Source: Kudoa neothunni
Lineage: Eukaryota; Cnidaria
Length of the DNA stretch: 64,000 nt
NCBI GenBank assembly: GCA_964304625.1
Contig: OZ199839.1
Span: forward strand, 10,912,001-10,976,000
Direction of reading: 5' to 3'
Part shown: positions 38,953-51,571 of the stretch, in pieces
How the letters are laid out: the number at the start of each line of letters is the position of its first letter
How positions within the stretch are numbered: the stretch's first letter is position 1
Notes under the pieces: model-generated
The model's input: the letters and a program-made list of their open reading frames with translations, nothing else
The model's database searches: none
Told to the model about the DNA's origin: nothing
Position numbers and translations under genes: made by a program

Positions 38953-41900
38953 AATAAAATTTAGTATATTTATTGTTTCAATCAATATCCAAATATCTTT
39001 CCAAATTTATCCTTATCCGAATATCACCTTGAACAACTGTACGAATCAGTAGATTATATGAGGTGAAATTAAAATCAACTATTTATAGGACATTTTTGAC
39101 CTGTTTTCTTTTCGATATTGCAATTAAATTTATGCTCAAACCAATAACTGTACATATGAGTTTAATGTATGTGAATTCTTATAACAGCCATCGAAATGTA
39201 CATTTGGATGAACTTTTTTGTATTGGATTGTCGGCTATGGTTCTCAGTGCGAAGTAATTTCTCTCGTTTCGTTAAAATTTGTCTATTACTTTTGATCTAT
39301 TAAGGGCGCTTCAAGATAATGATGTTTGTTTTTGCAGTGATAGATGCCATGTGCTGCATAGATGACATAGAATATATAAACGTTTATATGTGATACGTCC
39401 ACCTATTTTCATGTAGACATTATAATATTCTCCTAGGTTTCTAGCCGAAATGCTTTCCACAAACCCTGAAAACCTTATTATCTCACATTATATGCTCCAG
39501 CCAATATCCTCTGTAATTATCTTAAGGTAGAGTGTACTATTTGACAAGTAATTATTTGAAAGTGATTATCTAGGTGAACACACTATTTCACGAAATAGTA
39601 AACTTCTTTTGTGATCTCCTACTATTGAATATCACAAAAATATACTAGTAATTTAATATTTGGTTACGGACGTTGATATAAATGTTGCTTAGTGACAAAC
39701 TGATTTATATTTATTATTTTATTGAGGTAGCGTCCATTTAGTCACTTTAAATGGTGGGTTTTCAATTAATGATTAATTTATTATAATTATTTTTAGATAA
39801 CCAAACAAAATTGATAACGAAACTGTTCCATCAATTAAAACTTCCATTTCATTGCCGCAAGGGTGTTTTTACGTAAATTAAAAATAAAAGATTCGCCTTA
39901 TTTTAATTAAGATCGATTAAATATATTTGTGACATTAATTCTCCCATCAATAGATATTTAATGCAATAGTAACTTTTTTTATACAAGTTTTTAATTGATT
40001 TTTATTGAATAAAGTTACTACATGAGGTGTATGCATGACGTTGGCTCGGAGAGAAACCCATTTTCTTCCGACGAATCTAGAATTCTATTGGCCATAGAAA
40101 ATTTCCTAAAATTTGATGAGGTTGGTAAATGTTGTATAGTGGCCCCAAAATCATTTACCAATTGTGCTAGTAATCAAACATTTTTATCCAAATATAATGT
40201 TTATTTTTATTAAGGTTTACCAAGCAAACTCTCATCGACTTCCAAAGGTCCTGAAAATGTCTAACGATACAACATCACCTAATCGCGCTTCAATCCAAAC
40301 ACCAACCAATTACCTTGAAAAAATATCAAATCAGGATTTCAAATTCTGAATAAATATCCATACATCAATGCAGCACAGAAAAATAATGTTGGCCGCAAAA
40401 CTAATTAATTCTGTTGGCCCCAATTTTTTCGACTTTTTCTTTAAAGAATTCAAGATTTTATTTAAAACATATATTATTTGATAGATAATTTTGTATGTAA
40501 TAAATTAATATGTATTATTTAATAATAAATTGACAACTCGGGATGGGATATGACGATATTTATCAAAATTTGTACGTCCAAAGAAATTTCTTTGAACATA
40601 GATTGACTTTAGTAATTAATTTTTTATTCTCCGCTAGATAATAAAAGGTCAATCTTGTTTTTTTAATATCTATCTAAATGCGTATACGTAGTCTTATCAG
40701 TTGTGGTTAGTAAACAAAGCTATTAATCTGTTAAACTTTTCTGTATCTTTTTCAAAATACCAAAAATTACGCGATATTTTTAAAAAATTATATTTAGTCG
40801 TAAATAAATAATTTCATCCATATATCATTAAATTTTTTCGCTCGAAGTCATTGGTCTAAATATTGCGATATATTTTTTATTGTAGTTTTATCTCTATCAG
40901 TTTATTTTATATGTATAAGAGGTTTTTAATTATAAAAATATAAAAGTTTAAAATAATGTAAGTGCGACAACCTCATGTTTATTAGAAAATCACCTTTAAT
41001 GTAATTTTATGTATAGGATTCTTCTAATTCGTACAAAAATAGTTTCAATACAAAGACAATTATATAATAGAAATATTTTAATGCAAGAGTTTTTTTATTT
41101 TAATTGATTATAAACCATTCCTAAATAAAAGTATCGACATCACAGCTAACCAACTTAAAAATAATAAAATACAAAATAAATAATTATAGCAACTATTATT
41201 TTTGTCAATGATAGAATTTAATGTGTCTATAAACAAAAATTTTAATCTTATTATTATGCTTTAAATTTTTTTACTATTAATTCTTTATTCTAAACTTAGC
41301 TTTTCTAATTGATTTCTGCTACTTACTATGTGAGAATTTGTGATTTTCTGTGGGTAAAAATCTTACTGGATTGGAGAGACTTTGAAAGTCTATTTTTATT
41401 CTATTCGCTTCACACAACAAGTTTTACCCTGAATTGTAAAGAATAATATTACAACCCAACAGGGCTCGTACGTAATGAATCGGGGAATGGAGTCTCATTA
41501 GGTAGAATTGCCGCATTACTTACGAGCCGTTCGCGCACTGATATTTTTCGAAAATTCCGTTCTATGTTAATCACTACTTTATGCATACTTAATGGATAAA
41601 ATTAATTTTGATATTATTGCGTCTGTTTTTAATCTTTAAAATTTCTGAATGAATTATGAAATTACGAAAACTAAATAGACATTATTATTCGAGAGCTTGA
41701 TTAAATGAGATAGATGGATTCACATTTTCGGATGAATCCTCATAAGGTGGATTTTTATCGTCCATTTCCTTATTTATTACATCCTTAATTATTTTTTTAT
41801 GTTTATGTGTTAAAAACATTCTTGGGCGACCACTCTTGAAGAACGTAACATATTTTAATTAAACCTTCCACAGTTAAAATGATCCCTATTATTGCTGTTT

Positions 41901-43935
41901 TCATTTGGAACGAATCACCTCGGAATTGCAATGGTATTATCAATGTTCATATTACCTGGGCCTTTAAAAAACGAGGATGATCGTGTATTTTGATTTATGA
42001 CGATTGCTCTACTTTAAACTTAATTTTAATTAAAAAATAATTATTGAGTATTTTAGTTTTTAGTTACATAATGTAAATAAATAAAAAGATAACTTATTAA
42101 AATAATTAAAAATTTTCATGTTTGAATTTTTGAACAAATATTGTTATAACATATTTTAATCATGAATAAACTACCAGAAAAAATTTATAAACTAAAAACT
42201 GCATTAAGAAATGCCATCGTTAAATTGATACATTTTCTTTCTTATACTGAATAGAATAAATCAGAAGGTTCTGTTTTTAAATACGAAGTCACAAGATTGA
42301 AGATTTACAAATTTATTACTGACAGATACAAACAAAAAAAATTAGTGAACAATTAGCGACTTCAAATTTGTTAAAATTATAGATAAATAATAACTTTTTG
42401 ATGTATTTATCAACCACATAGAGATTCCACGTGAGTCCGAATGTGCTCGACTTAAATTTTTTTTCCAGTTTATAAGTTAATTCTTGTTGGGTTAAATTTA
42501 ACTATATAATGTAATTTTTTGTGATAAGAAAAAAAAATGAAAAAACTTGTGAAAAAGAAATGAATTAAAAGGACGAATTGTAGGAAACGACTTTATTTCC
42601 GATTTTGTATGCGACACCGCCCGAAGTTCGTACACAGGTATTGTAGGCTGTAGTTTAGCTGATATTATAAAAGAAATAAAATAGTTTATTCCAAAAAATT
42701 ATGCACTGCTGAATTTTGATAATAAAATTTCTCCTAACATTGATTACAAAAATCCACTGTGAACAAATCACACAATCTTGCTAATACATTGACTTAATCC
42801 CTTCGATTTTTTGAATCCCTAATATTACCACCATTCACTGTTGTTTAACATATCCATTTATAAACTTTGTTATCGACATCAAGATTCAGGCCTTATGTAA
42901 GTTATTCGATAATTGTGCAAAAGTCTTAAACCTCCTGATTTTAAAATTACACTCTTATTAGAATCCTATTCAATATTGACAATCTTTTCAGGTCATACTT
43001 ATCGAGATTCATGTTTTAAATTTCTTAACTCGTGTACTGAATGATAATATTGAATTAGTTTATATGGATTACAAAAAGCTTTTGTAATTCCGCGATTACG
43101 TACTAGCCATGTTTTTGATTTATTTTTTTTACATTGAATGATATTTATTTGATAGTTAAATGTATTTTCTGTAGTACAATATGAATTAAACTATTCAAAT
43201 CTAGTTTAGCGTAAAAAAGTGGCGATTGCGTACGACGCCTGGTTGCACAATATGTATATTTTTAGTTTCACACAATTATAATTCTTATTTATTAAAAATT
43301 AATTCTTATTTATATTAATTTTTGTTGTTTAAAATATTTCATTATTCCTTACAAGACGGGGTTTCAGTCATACAAAATCGTTGTGCCCTTGAAACATCGA
43401 AAACGTTAGGTGAAATTTTGATTAATAAAAATATAGATTGAATAAATATTTATTTTGCATTTTTAAGGTAAATAAAATTTATGCTATTAAAAAATTACTG
43501 TATCTAGTTATGATCTGTTGTATTCCGACGTCCTGAAGGTTTAATATACTAGCATCCCAAAGAGCTTGTTTGTATTGTATTTTTTTCTTGTAAAAATTCA
43601 ATTAAAAAAATTTTAATTTGAAAAAATGGATTTCACTCTTAAAATAAATATTATTTGGAGTTGAATCATATGTCGAAATTCAATAAATAAAAGTGGTAAA
43701 AATAGAACAAATCCGAGTGAATGTTAGATTCAATTAATTCGTAAACCGAAGTTAACACCAAAATATCAATAATTAACCTCAAATAAAAAAATAATGATTT
43801 TTAAATTCGAAGAAATGTCTAACATTAACGTTAGGAAAAAATGCCTATTCATTTGATAACAAATCGAGAAATTAAAATTAATTTAATATAGAATAAAAAA
43901 CAAATATACATAAAACACATCAAATCTGGAATAAT
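38953..43935. other. Gene-poor stretch with an inverted repeat
   Basis: About 5 kb of mainly AT-rich sequence. Frames at 39063-39257, 40022-40213 and 40164-40349 do not join or match a family. A hairpin-forming inverted repeat is at 41463-41528 (listed separately). No other structure seen. Confidence 0.45.
41463..41528. repeat. Inverted repeat (hairpin)
   Basis: GGCTCGTACGTAATG (41463-41477) is repeated in inverse at 41514-41528 with a single mismatch, around a 36-nt loop. The arms are GC-richer than the surroundings. It could be a remnant of a short inverted-repeat element or a structured RNA. No gene is nearby. Confidence 0.6.
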
Positions 43936-46591
43936 TTATCTACGATATCTGTATCTTCGGAATTGGAACCATAGTTGGAACACTCCATTCTCAAATTGGC
44001 ATAAAAAGTTGGATCGATCTCCAACGTCCCATTCACCATTGACAATCTTGAAAGCGATATCCTAAATTTATTTATTTATTAATAAATAAACAAAGTATTA
44101 GTATTTATTAATTAATCGTTGATGTTAAAGCGAATAAAAAACGAGTAAATGTACTTCGTAAGGTGGACCACCAGAGAAGACCAAAATATTATAATCGGGA
44201 TTGTCTGGGCATTTAGTCTAAAAATGCTTACAAAAATTATAAAACTAACTAATAATGATTACAGCGGTGTAGGAGGGGTTTTGGTGACATCCAATAAATT
44301 CGGGTAAAATATCTAAAATATGTGAATCCAAAAGATAAAATTAAAACATTTACATTAAATTTATAGCCCTGAATAATTTTAGGGGGAGGGTTGTCTACAT
44401 CGTAATGGGTTTGGTTGTATTTGTTCCATTCAAAGCCCTACCAATAAAAACAATCTCTGACCAAGCTTCATATGAAAATAATGCTCACAGTATTAATTCG
44501 ATTATAGTATTTTGGTTTATGAGTTTATAATGGGAAGCGATTCTGAAAGTGTCCTATAGATTATAGATGCGTTTTAAAAAATAGGCGATTAATTTAATAT
44601 GAAAGAATTAAATTATCAACATTATTTTGACTGAATGATTCTTGGTTGAATTCTTCTTCGTCCTCGTCCATTTTACGTTGTGATTCCTGAATATATAGTT
44701 TTAGGGATGTTTTATCCTATCAAATTGGATATAAATCAAAAGTTCAACAAGTAACAAATCAAACATCTGCAATTTTTGGTCCATTTAAAACGAATCTTGT
44801 TGACTTTTCTAAATTAATATAATATTAAAAATAATTGTAGTCCAATCATTACAAGCTCATTATAGTAGTTATTTTCCCCAACAACTTCAATCTACACAAA
44901 AGTAACTCTACACTACTAACTAGTTAGTCGGTTTACATTTGACTTGAGTTTAGCATGGTGCAGAAGAGTAGGACTATAACATTCACTCTGATAGGATTCT
45001 CTAACAGCTAGAAGGGTGTATGATAAAAAATACAATCACAATAGGAGCTACTAGAAACGTTTGTTACTTCTTGAACTTTAAAGAGCTCCAAATCAGTTGC
45101 ATTACTAAAAAATAATAAGAATAGGATATGCCAAAATTCGGGGAAATCACATATTGGTTCTTTGTTCATCATCGGTTTTCAAAACAATATTCTAACATTT
45201 GATCAAAAAAGCTCATATATTTGAAAAGCACATAAATATTACTTTGTTGTGTTTTTCGACTAGACGTTCTTTCACAATGTCTTTGTAGCGCTGCGTGGTG
45301 GATAAAGAGGCAATTCTTATTCGTAAACGTTTCAATACTGAGTCCCAGTAAGCTAAACCCCAATCAAAATTCAACATATCTATTCCTAATAAATAGAAAA
45401 ATACAAGTATCCATTTTGGTATCATTTAAAGTGTTAATTTTTTGGGTGAGTTGATTTTTAAGTATATTAAGTTGGTCGATGGTTTTGCTTGTGAAGATTT
45501 TTTCAATATCTTCTTTGTGGATTTGGCATTCGAATACTCAACTGCATGTCGGCCTTTGTATTTGTGATGGGCAGCTTTTTGTTCGTTTGATTTGTCGTCA
45601 ATTTTCTGATCGACGACCATCAAAAGATCCTACAACAGTTGATAACATGGCCCAACTTCAAATAAATTTCAAATTCGAAGTTTCCTCACTTTCCAGAAAC
45701 ACAAATTTGATTCTGAATCAAACTTGGTGTACAATTTAATATCTTCGTATAGATTTTCAAGATCCTCCAAGTTTAATTCCTTTAGAGACAACTTCAAACA
45801 CCACATTTTTTAATCCACAATATGATACATTGACCAACTGAATGGGTTCGATCATTTTGACTTTATTCGATAAATTATCTTCGTCACTAGCATTAGTTTC
45901 ATTGAAAAGAATATCCTGATGTATGAATGAGGCTAATAGATCGATTGGTTGCTCTACATTAAGTCAAACATCGATTTTTCGTAAAATATGAAATAGCGCC
46001 AATTAGATGAAATACGTCTTCCATTCTTGATACGAATTCTGGATCGTTCTTTCGCTTGGTTATACTCAAACTTGATTTAAAAAAAGCACAATCAATATTT
46101 TTATAAATCTCCACTGTTATAGTACTTCCTTTTCTTTGGCTAAATACTGTTCGTAGGTTTCATTGTCTTTCTTACGAATTTCAGCGTCCTGAAAAAATCC
46201 GAGTTATTCAATTTTATTAGCGTAAATTGACTACTCGTTCATTTTGCTTTACTGCAAGTTCTTTTTCTCGTTTCCTACCAACACACACAACAAATCAACC
46301 CACTTTAAACAACTAGAGATATCTTACTTTTCTTTGTAACTTGACTTTTTCAAGTTCGATCTAAATTAAATTAACAAATCTGAAAAATATCATAATAATA
46401 ATATTAATTACTAAAGTTTCTTGGCGCTTTTTTTCTAAGATCACTTTCTTAGTTTCACTATCCAATTCATTTAATCCTTCTTTATCGAATTTCTAATTTT
46501 AATTTAGATAAAGTTATACAGATTGCTCAAATCACTTTTTTTTCCAAACAAACGTATCAGTCGACTTTGATTTTTCATTGGAGGAACTCAT
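43936..46591 (-). CDS. CACTIN: Cactin, spliceosome-associated protein
   Basis: A conserved nuclear protein of the late spliceosome, first found as a partner of Drosophila Cactus. It starts MSSSNEKSKSTDTFVWKKK at 46591; FVWKKK is the family's opening motif. The next exon (about 46375-46495) is Lys/Glu-rich (KKVILEKKRQETL), then a charged helical region runs to about 46130. VFECQIHKEDIEKIFTSKTI (in 45430-45540) and DWGLAYWDSVLKRLRIRI (in 45270-45380) match the middle domain (YWEAILKRL). The C-terminal cactus-binding domain is very well kept: GFEWNKYNQTHYDVDNPPPK, GYKFN, IFYPNLLDVTKTP, CPDNPDYNILVFSGGPPYE, DIAFKIVNGEWD and the end FQLWFQFRRYRYRR (stop at 43936-43938). More than ten short exons are separated by introns of about 40-60 bp; not all central joins were resolved. 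It is divergent from CCDC174, 58 bp between starts. Confidence 0.92.
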
Positions 46592-46649
46592 ATCAAATGC
46601 AGATGAAGTGGTAAATAGTTCTAAACCTTTTAATCACGCCTGCGCACAA
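46592..46649. promoter_or_regulatory. Bidirectional promoter of CACTIN and CCDC174
   Basis: Only 58 bp separate the two divergent start codons. The interval holds CGCCTGCGCAC (46638-46648), a GC-rich motif with TGCGCA right before the CCDC174 ATG. Sharing of one core promoter is inferred from the spacing. Confidence 0.6.
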
Positions 46650-49600
46650 ATGACGGAAAATGAGGACGATTCATCAAAAAAACCTTTAAGAGTGGAACAA
46701 ACCACTGTAAAAATTTTAAATATTTTAATATTGAATTAACTGCTAATTAAAGATGATAGATTTGGGTCGCTGAGCTCAAAAGAAAAGAACTTCTCAGCGC
46801 AAAATTAACCAATGTGAATCAATCTGTATCAGCAATCAAAGCCACTACCAAAGATCCGATAAATTATGATGATTATGTGCCTAAAAATACGTTTAAAAAA
46901 GTAGTTATAGTCAAAACTGAGTTAATTATAGTGGATTTTTAATTATATGTAGATCGTGGCAAACACTGGAAAATTCATGAAAAAAGCTGTTCATAAACAG
47001 TATGAACATTTTCCGCCCAAAGAAGATGATTCTAATGGTGATTCATCTACAAAAATTGATGAACACGACGATATCACTGAAAAACTAATTTTGAGTCGAA
47101 AAAAACTTGAGGAAAAGGCACAGCTTTATGATCGATTACAAGAAGGAGCAGTAATGGGTAAATTATCATGCGCTTTCTTTTAAAACACATCAGATAATAA
47201 TTTAAAATATTTTATTTTGTGACATATTTATTGAATTATTCTAAAAAACAAATAATCTTTCAAGAGCGACATGCAGATATGAGAGATAAAATTTTTCAAC
47301 TCTTTTTTCATTGTTTAAAAATGTATTGAAGAATCAATTAAAAAAATTGATTTTTTTACTTTCCAATTATACCATTTAAGATCGTATAAGCATTCTACCT
47401 ACTTAACTTTCTCCCAATTGTTCAAAATATATATTTAAATTGGTTGATTACTAAATGCCGATAAATATTAAAGTAAATTAAAAATCTATTCTAAAATTTG
47501 CCGAATTTAATAAAATTAATTCTTTATTTAATTTGTGCTAAAAGCGATCAAAAATATCATAATCCTGACATAGACTATTGTATAAAATAGGTAACATAGA
47601 TACGCTCGAAATGTTCATTAGGGTGGAAACGACACTTAAAAAATCCACCTAAATATGCCGTAATGCACCAACATGGCATAAATTCCCGGATTATTTTGTT
47701 ACCTCAATATTTTCCATACCATCAAAATGTGAAACTCGCATTATTTGGAGAAATTTATGTAATGAGAATAAATCACGATATATCTTTCCTTCTTCTAACC
47801 CAAATATCTCTTTAACCGATTCTCGATTATTCCTGTGATATCCCATCAGAAATAAATAGTTAATGAACCCATCCCAATTCGATCTATCTGTCACCAAAAA
47901 TGTTTTCACTCATATACTGGTATATTTTAAAATAAGGCGTACATAAAAAAACCAAATACTATTCTGACAGTATCAACTGTAGTTTGTAATAAAAACGGAG
48001 AGACACCAGGGCGACTACTGACTACTCATATATTTGCAACACATGTTCTGGATGCCAATGCGGGTTCATCGACCATAACATTCCGTTCTTGTATATTAAT
48101 GAGTTAAGTTGTATATCTGTATCAATATCAAATTTTCTGACGATAAATAATCATGAAACTAAGAGAGTGAATCTGAAGACTCGGTATCAGAGTGATTATT
48201 ATCAAGATCACTTGAACACATCATTTAAATTAATTATGATGTATGCTCAATGTAGATTAAGATATGACATTCATGCAATAAAAATATATTTACTCGATAG
48301 AATTTTTTCAAGGTTTCCCTAAACATTTAAATCAATATTTTTGATAATTAGATGAAAAAAAACGTGGGGTCTTTTGAACCCCAATATTACTTTTTACTTG
48401 GAGGGTTAAAAACTTTTAATGCGACCTATTTTTTCAGTAGTGATATTGTGTTAAAAATGACATTGATATATGGTATATCGTAGGAATTTTAAAATTTGTT
48501 ACACTATTAAAAACGTTCTTTACTCGGATATTAGACTATTATAGAATTTTATGCAATAAAATAAGATTTTGTCCAGTTTTGGACTCATGATTTCCTAGGG
48601 ATCATATGAGTTAGTGTATGGATGATACGATAGAATTTACAACTATATAATCCTTACATTATTAAGTTCACATGAAATTATAAACTTGATAACAATTATG
48701 GCTTAAGTAATATCGCTGAAAAAACTATAAAGCAATTTCTAGCATGATGAAAACGGAACGGTAAACTTAAAAAGGATGTTATACTAAAAATTGATTGTTT
48801 CATTTATTTTTATTACATTCATACCCAAATATTTTATGTATTAAAATTATTTCCGCAAATATTGGAAGGTTAATTATGGTAGAATAACGATTGATTATGT
48901 AGAATATAAATAAGCAGTGAATTGGTTCTACTAAATATTATAATTCAACTTTAATATAACTTATTGAATTAATATTTTAATTTTTTCAAATATGATTAGA
49001 CCGTCCGGATGATCTCACTGGCGAATATCAATATTTGGTCGACTTTGACACTTTTACAGCTGGGAATGTCGAGAAAAAACTTGAACTTAAAAAGTTTGAA
49101 AAAATATATTCTTGTGTTGAGTTTTGAAATTGTTTAGGATTTCATTAGCAAAGGCAGCTCAGCTTGCAGAAAATGAATATTTCGAAAAAAGGAAGCAGAT
49201 TTGGCTCGAGAAAAAAATCCAAAAATAAACTCATTGAACATTATCAAGATGTCATTGAGGATGGTAAGTAACCGATTACATTCGAAATTGGATATTGCGT
49301 ATCATCATCACGGCCTTTATATAATACAAATATCGAACCATGCGCTTATTATTTTAAGTTAAAAATCTTTAGCTAAAAGTGTGTGTTTGTTGAGACAAAA
49401 TTGTCTCATATTCTTAATTTTCAAAATAATTCACCCCCCTCCTCATCTGCATATTTAGCGAGTGGGTAGATATAAACAAATTAATCATTGTTAACTCTAA
49501 AAAATTAACTTGTATCTTCAACCAATAAAAATTTATTGACGACCAAAATAAACCAAAAATTAACTTGGAAATTTAACTATTTTAGGTCAAACTCCATACC

Positions 49601-50705
49601 TGAAAACCTGTTCTTTACTTATCCTCCTAACAGATAAAAGCTAAATAATGCCTAGATATGAGTATTTGGTTACGAATACGTAAAATTTCGTAAGTCTTAA
49701 TTGGCACCTCACATCATTAGATAAGATTTCGTCGTAAGTTCTTTTTTATGAAGTTTACGAAGTAATCGAACATAAGTTATTTTTTATCCTGCAAAATGTT
49801 GTACATTGTCTTCATTGAACTATTCAAACATCTCTTCACCCTTGTTTAAATATTCAACATTCAATCGATTTTTACATAATATCCAACGATGGTTTAAGAA
49901 AACATATGTATTTTTGAATTAAAATAAAACCCCCCATCAACTTGAACTATTTCAAATATCACGTTAGAGTTGAATTATTTCATTTTTTAAATTATCACAC
50001 TACTCAATCCACATAATGAACAGAATATTACTTAATAATGAGATATTGCCATACAGACAAAACACCCTATCAGTTAATTTCTAATCCAATATTGTACAAA
50101 TAAGATCAACAAATTAGACTCTAATTTCTCCATGTATACAATTGCGATTATTATTATCATTATTTGAATTATAGTTAATCTCGATTAAATAATACTAACC
50201 ACTTAAACTTGCTTATATTTAGACTTTGACACGCAATATCCAATCTCAACTGCAGTTGTTAGGTTGTGGTTCTGTTTAATCGATTAAATACTATTGGTAG
50301 AATTGCGCGAACACGGAACCGGTTATTTTAAATTTTCTACCAACGAGCAGGAAAGAGAGTCTCAACTTGATCAACTGAACCAACTGCGACGCAACACAGT
50401 ACAAGAACGAGAGAAGGCCGACCAAATATTACAAAGTCGGCGTGACGCAATCAATAAGCGTCTTAATGGCTGTTAGAAAACGTCGTAATATGGCGTCCAA
50501 TGATGACGTATCAATTACAAATCAATCCACCTCGCAAACAAAATACGAGCCACAACCATGTGCTTCCACAACTTCGGCAAATCATTGTTCCGAAGATTTA
50601 ATTAATGATTTATTCGCCAACAGAAAGATTCTAACAATTCTGAATAGCCTATACAATAACTTCACATATAATTGTTTATATTTCCACCTTCTCAAGTGTA
50701 TATAG
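46650..50705 (+). CDS. CCDC174: CCDC174 homologue (nuclear coiled-coil, exon-junction-complex linked)
   Basis: Exons 46650-46706, 46760-46900 and 46953-47157 join in frame: MTENEDDSSKKPLRVEQTT, IWVAELKRKELLSAKL, then LSRKKLEEKAQLYDRLQEG, matching the human KAREKLEEKAKLYEKMTKG block. After an 1842-bp intron, the exon at 49000 gives DRPDDLTGEYQYLVDFDTF, the conserved YLVDF. The next exon (about 49140-49261) ends LIEHYQDVIED, and 50301 onward gives ELREHGTGYFKFS (human RQLGVGYFAF) and QLNQLRRNTVQEREKADQIL. The frame then breaks at about 50460: the homologous continuation MAVRKRRNMASND is in another frame, as if one base were extra. In the 49140 exon two overlapping frames both look partly family-like. 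The conserved W-V-D-Y...G-R block was not found. Either the consensus has indels or the gene is decaying. The C-terminus after 50500 is poorly conserved. Confidence 0.78.
47691..48409 (-). mobile_element. piggyBac remnant in a CCDC174 intron
   Basis: On the minus strand, 47691-47909 encodes WDGFINYLFLMGYHRNNRES, KEIFGLEEGKIYR and LHKFLQIMRVSHFDG. This fits the N-terminal conserved block of piggyBac transposases (F-L-G-L-L-I-L-x-G-x-x-x-x, then S-L-x-R-F-x-x-I-L-R-x-x-x-F-D). The right edge at 48365-48409 holds a GGGGT...ACCCC palindrome and ends TTAACCCTCCAAGT when read inward, close to the element at 32682. The remaining transposase domains are not visible, so it is a broken copy. The left end is not identified. 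Confidence 0.65.
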
Positions 50706-50785
50706 TTACGATTTGAAGTGTTATTTCATGAGTCATTTTGATTATAATTCTTCGGTTATTGTCGTTAATATCGCTTGCAACTAAT

Positions 50786-51533
50786 ATGACAGAAGGTAGT
50801 TGATTAAATGTTCGTTTATCAGCCACACAATGTTAATTGTGGTATAAAATTATTATTAATACAACGCCAATAGACGACATTAAGGTGGCTGGTAAAACAT
50901 TGCGCGATTCCAATGGACTTATAGTCCAAAACATTGAAAATATAGTAATACACTCGTGTTCATTTTCATTGATTGTTGTTTGTACATTTGAAATTCCACA
51001 TTTAGAATATCAAAGAGTTGAATCCTTTACACAGCGGAATTCTAAGTAGACAAGCCACCATTAATATCGGTAAGTGGCGTGTGTCTGATGGCTGATTTCA
51101 ACTTAATTTTGTCATTTGAAGGTACAATTGGACATGTAGCTCATGGAAAATCGACTGTAGTGAAAGCTATATCGGGCGTTCAAGTAACTATTCACGATGA
51201 ACAATGCATTTGTTGTTGTTGTTTTCGCGCCAACTCTACTCAATTTAGACTGTTCGTTTCAAAAACGAATTGGAACGCAATATCACCATCAAGTTAGGTT
51301 ATGCTAATGCCAAGGTGATTCTAATTGTTATCTATTATCAACTCACCCAACTGTATATGATATTTGTTTAGATATTTAAATGTGACAATAAAGATTGTCC
51401 TGCTCCTGGATGTTATTGCGCTCGTGGAAGTGCTCATCCAGATGTATTTCAATGTACTCGACCTGGATGTACTGGTAGTTTTTGTATTGTGAGACATGTT
51501 TCTTTTGTCGACTGCCCTGGGCATGATATTCTC

Positions 51534-51571
<38 letters not shown>

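Noticed and set aside
39063-39257. 64-codon plus frame after the unidentified spliced gene
   Set aside because: No junction links it to the gene, which already has a stop at 38952.
40022-40349. Two overlapping plus frames, considered as a DNA-transposase N-terminus
   Set aside because: Only a vague helix-turn-helix look. The apparent 16-bp intron between them is too short, and there are no catalytic motifs.
45426-45623. Minus-strand frame with a Lys-rich product inside Cactin
   Set aside because: Its lower half is the wrong frame: the Cactin-like reading (FECQIHKEDIEKIF) uses another frame of the same strand, so the single long frame is at best partly real.
48089-48322. 77-codon plus frame in a CCDC174 intron
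   Set aside because: Lies opposite the piggyBac remnant and shows no family features.
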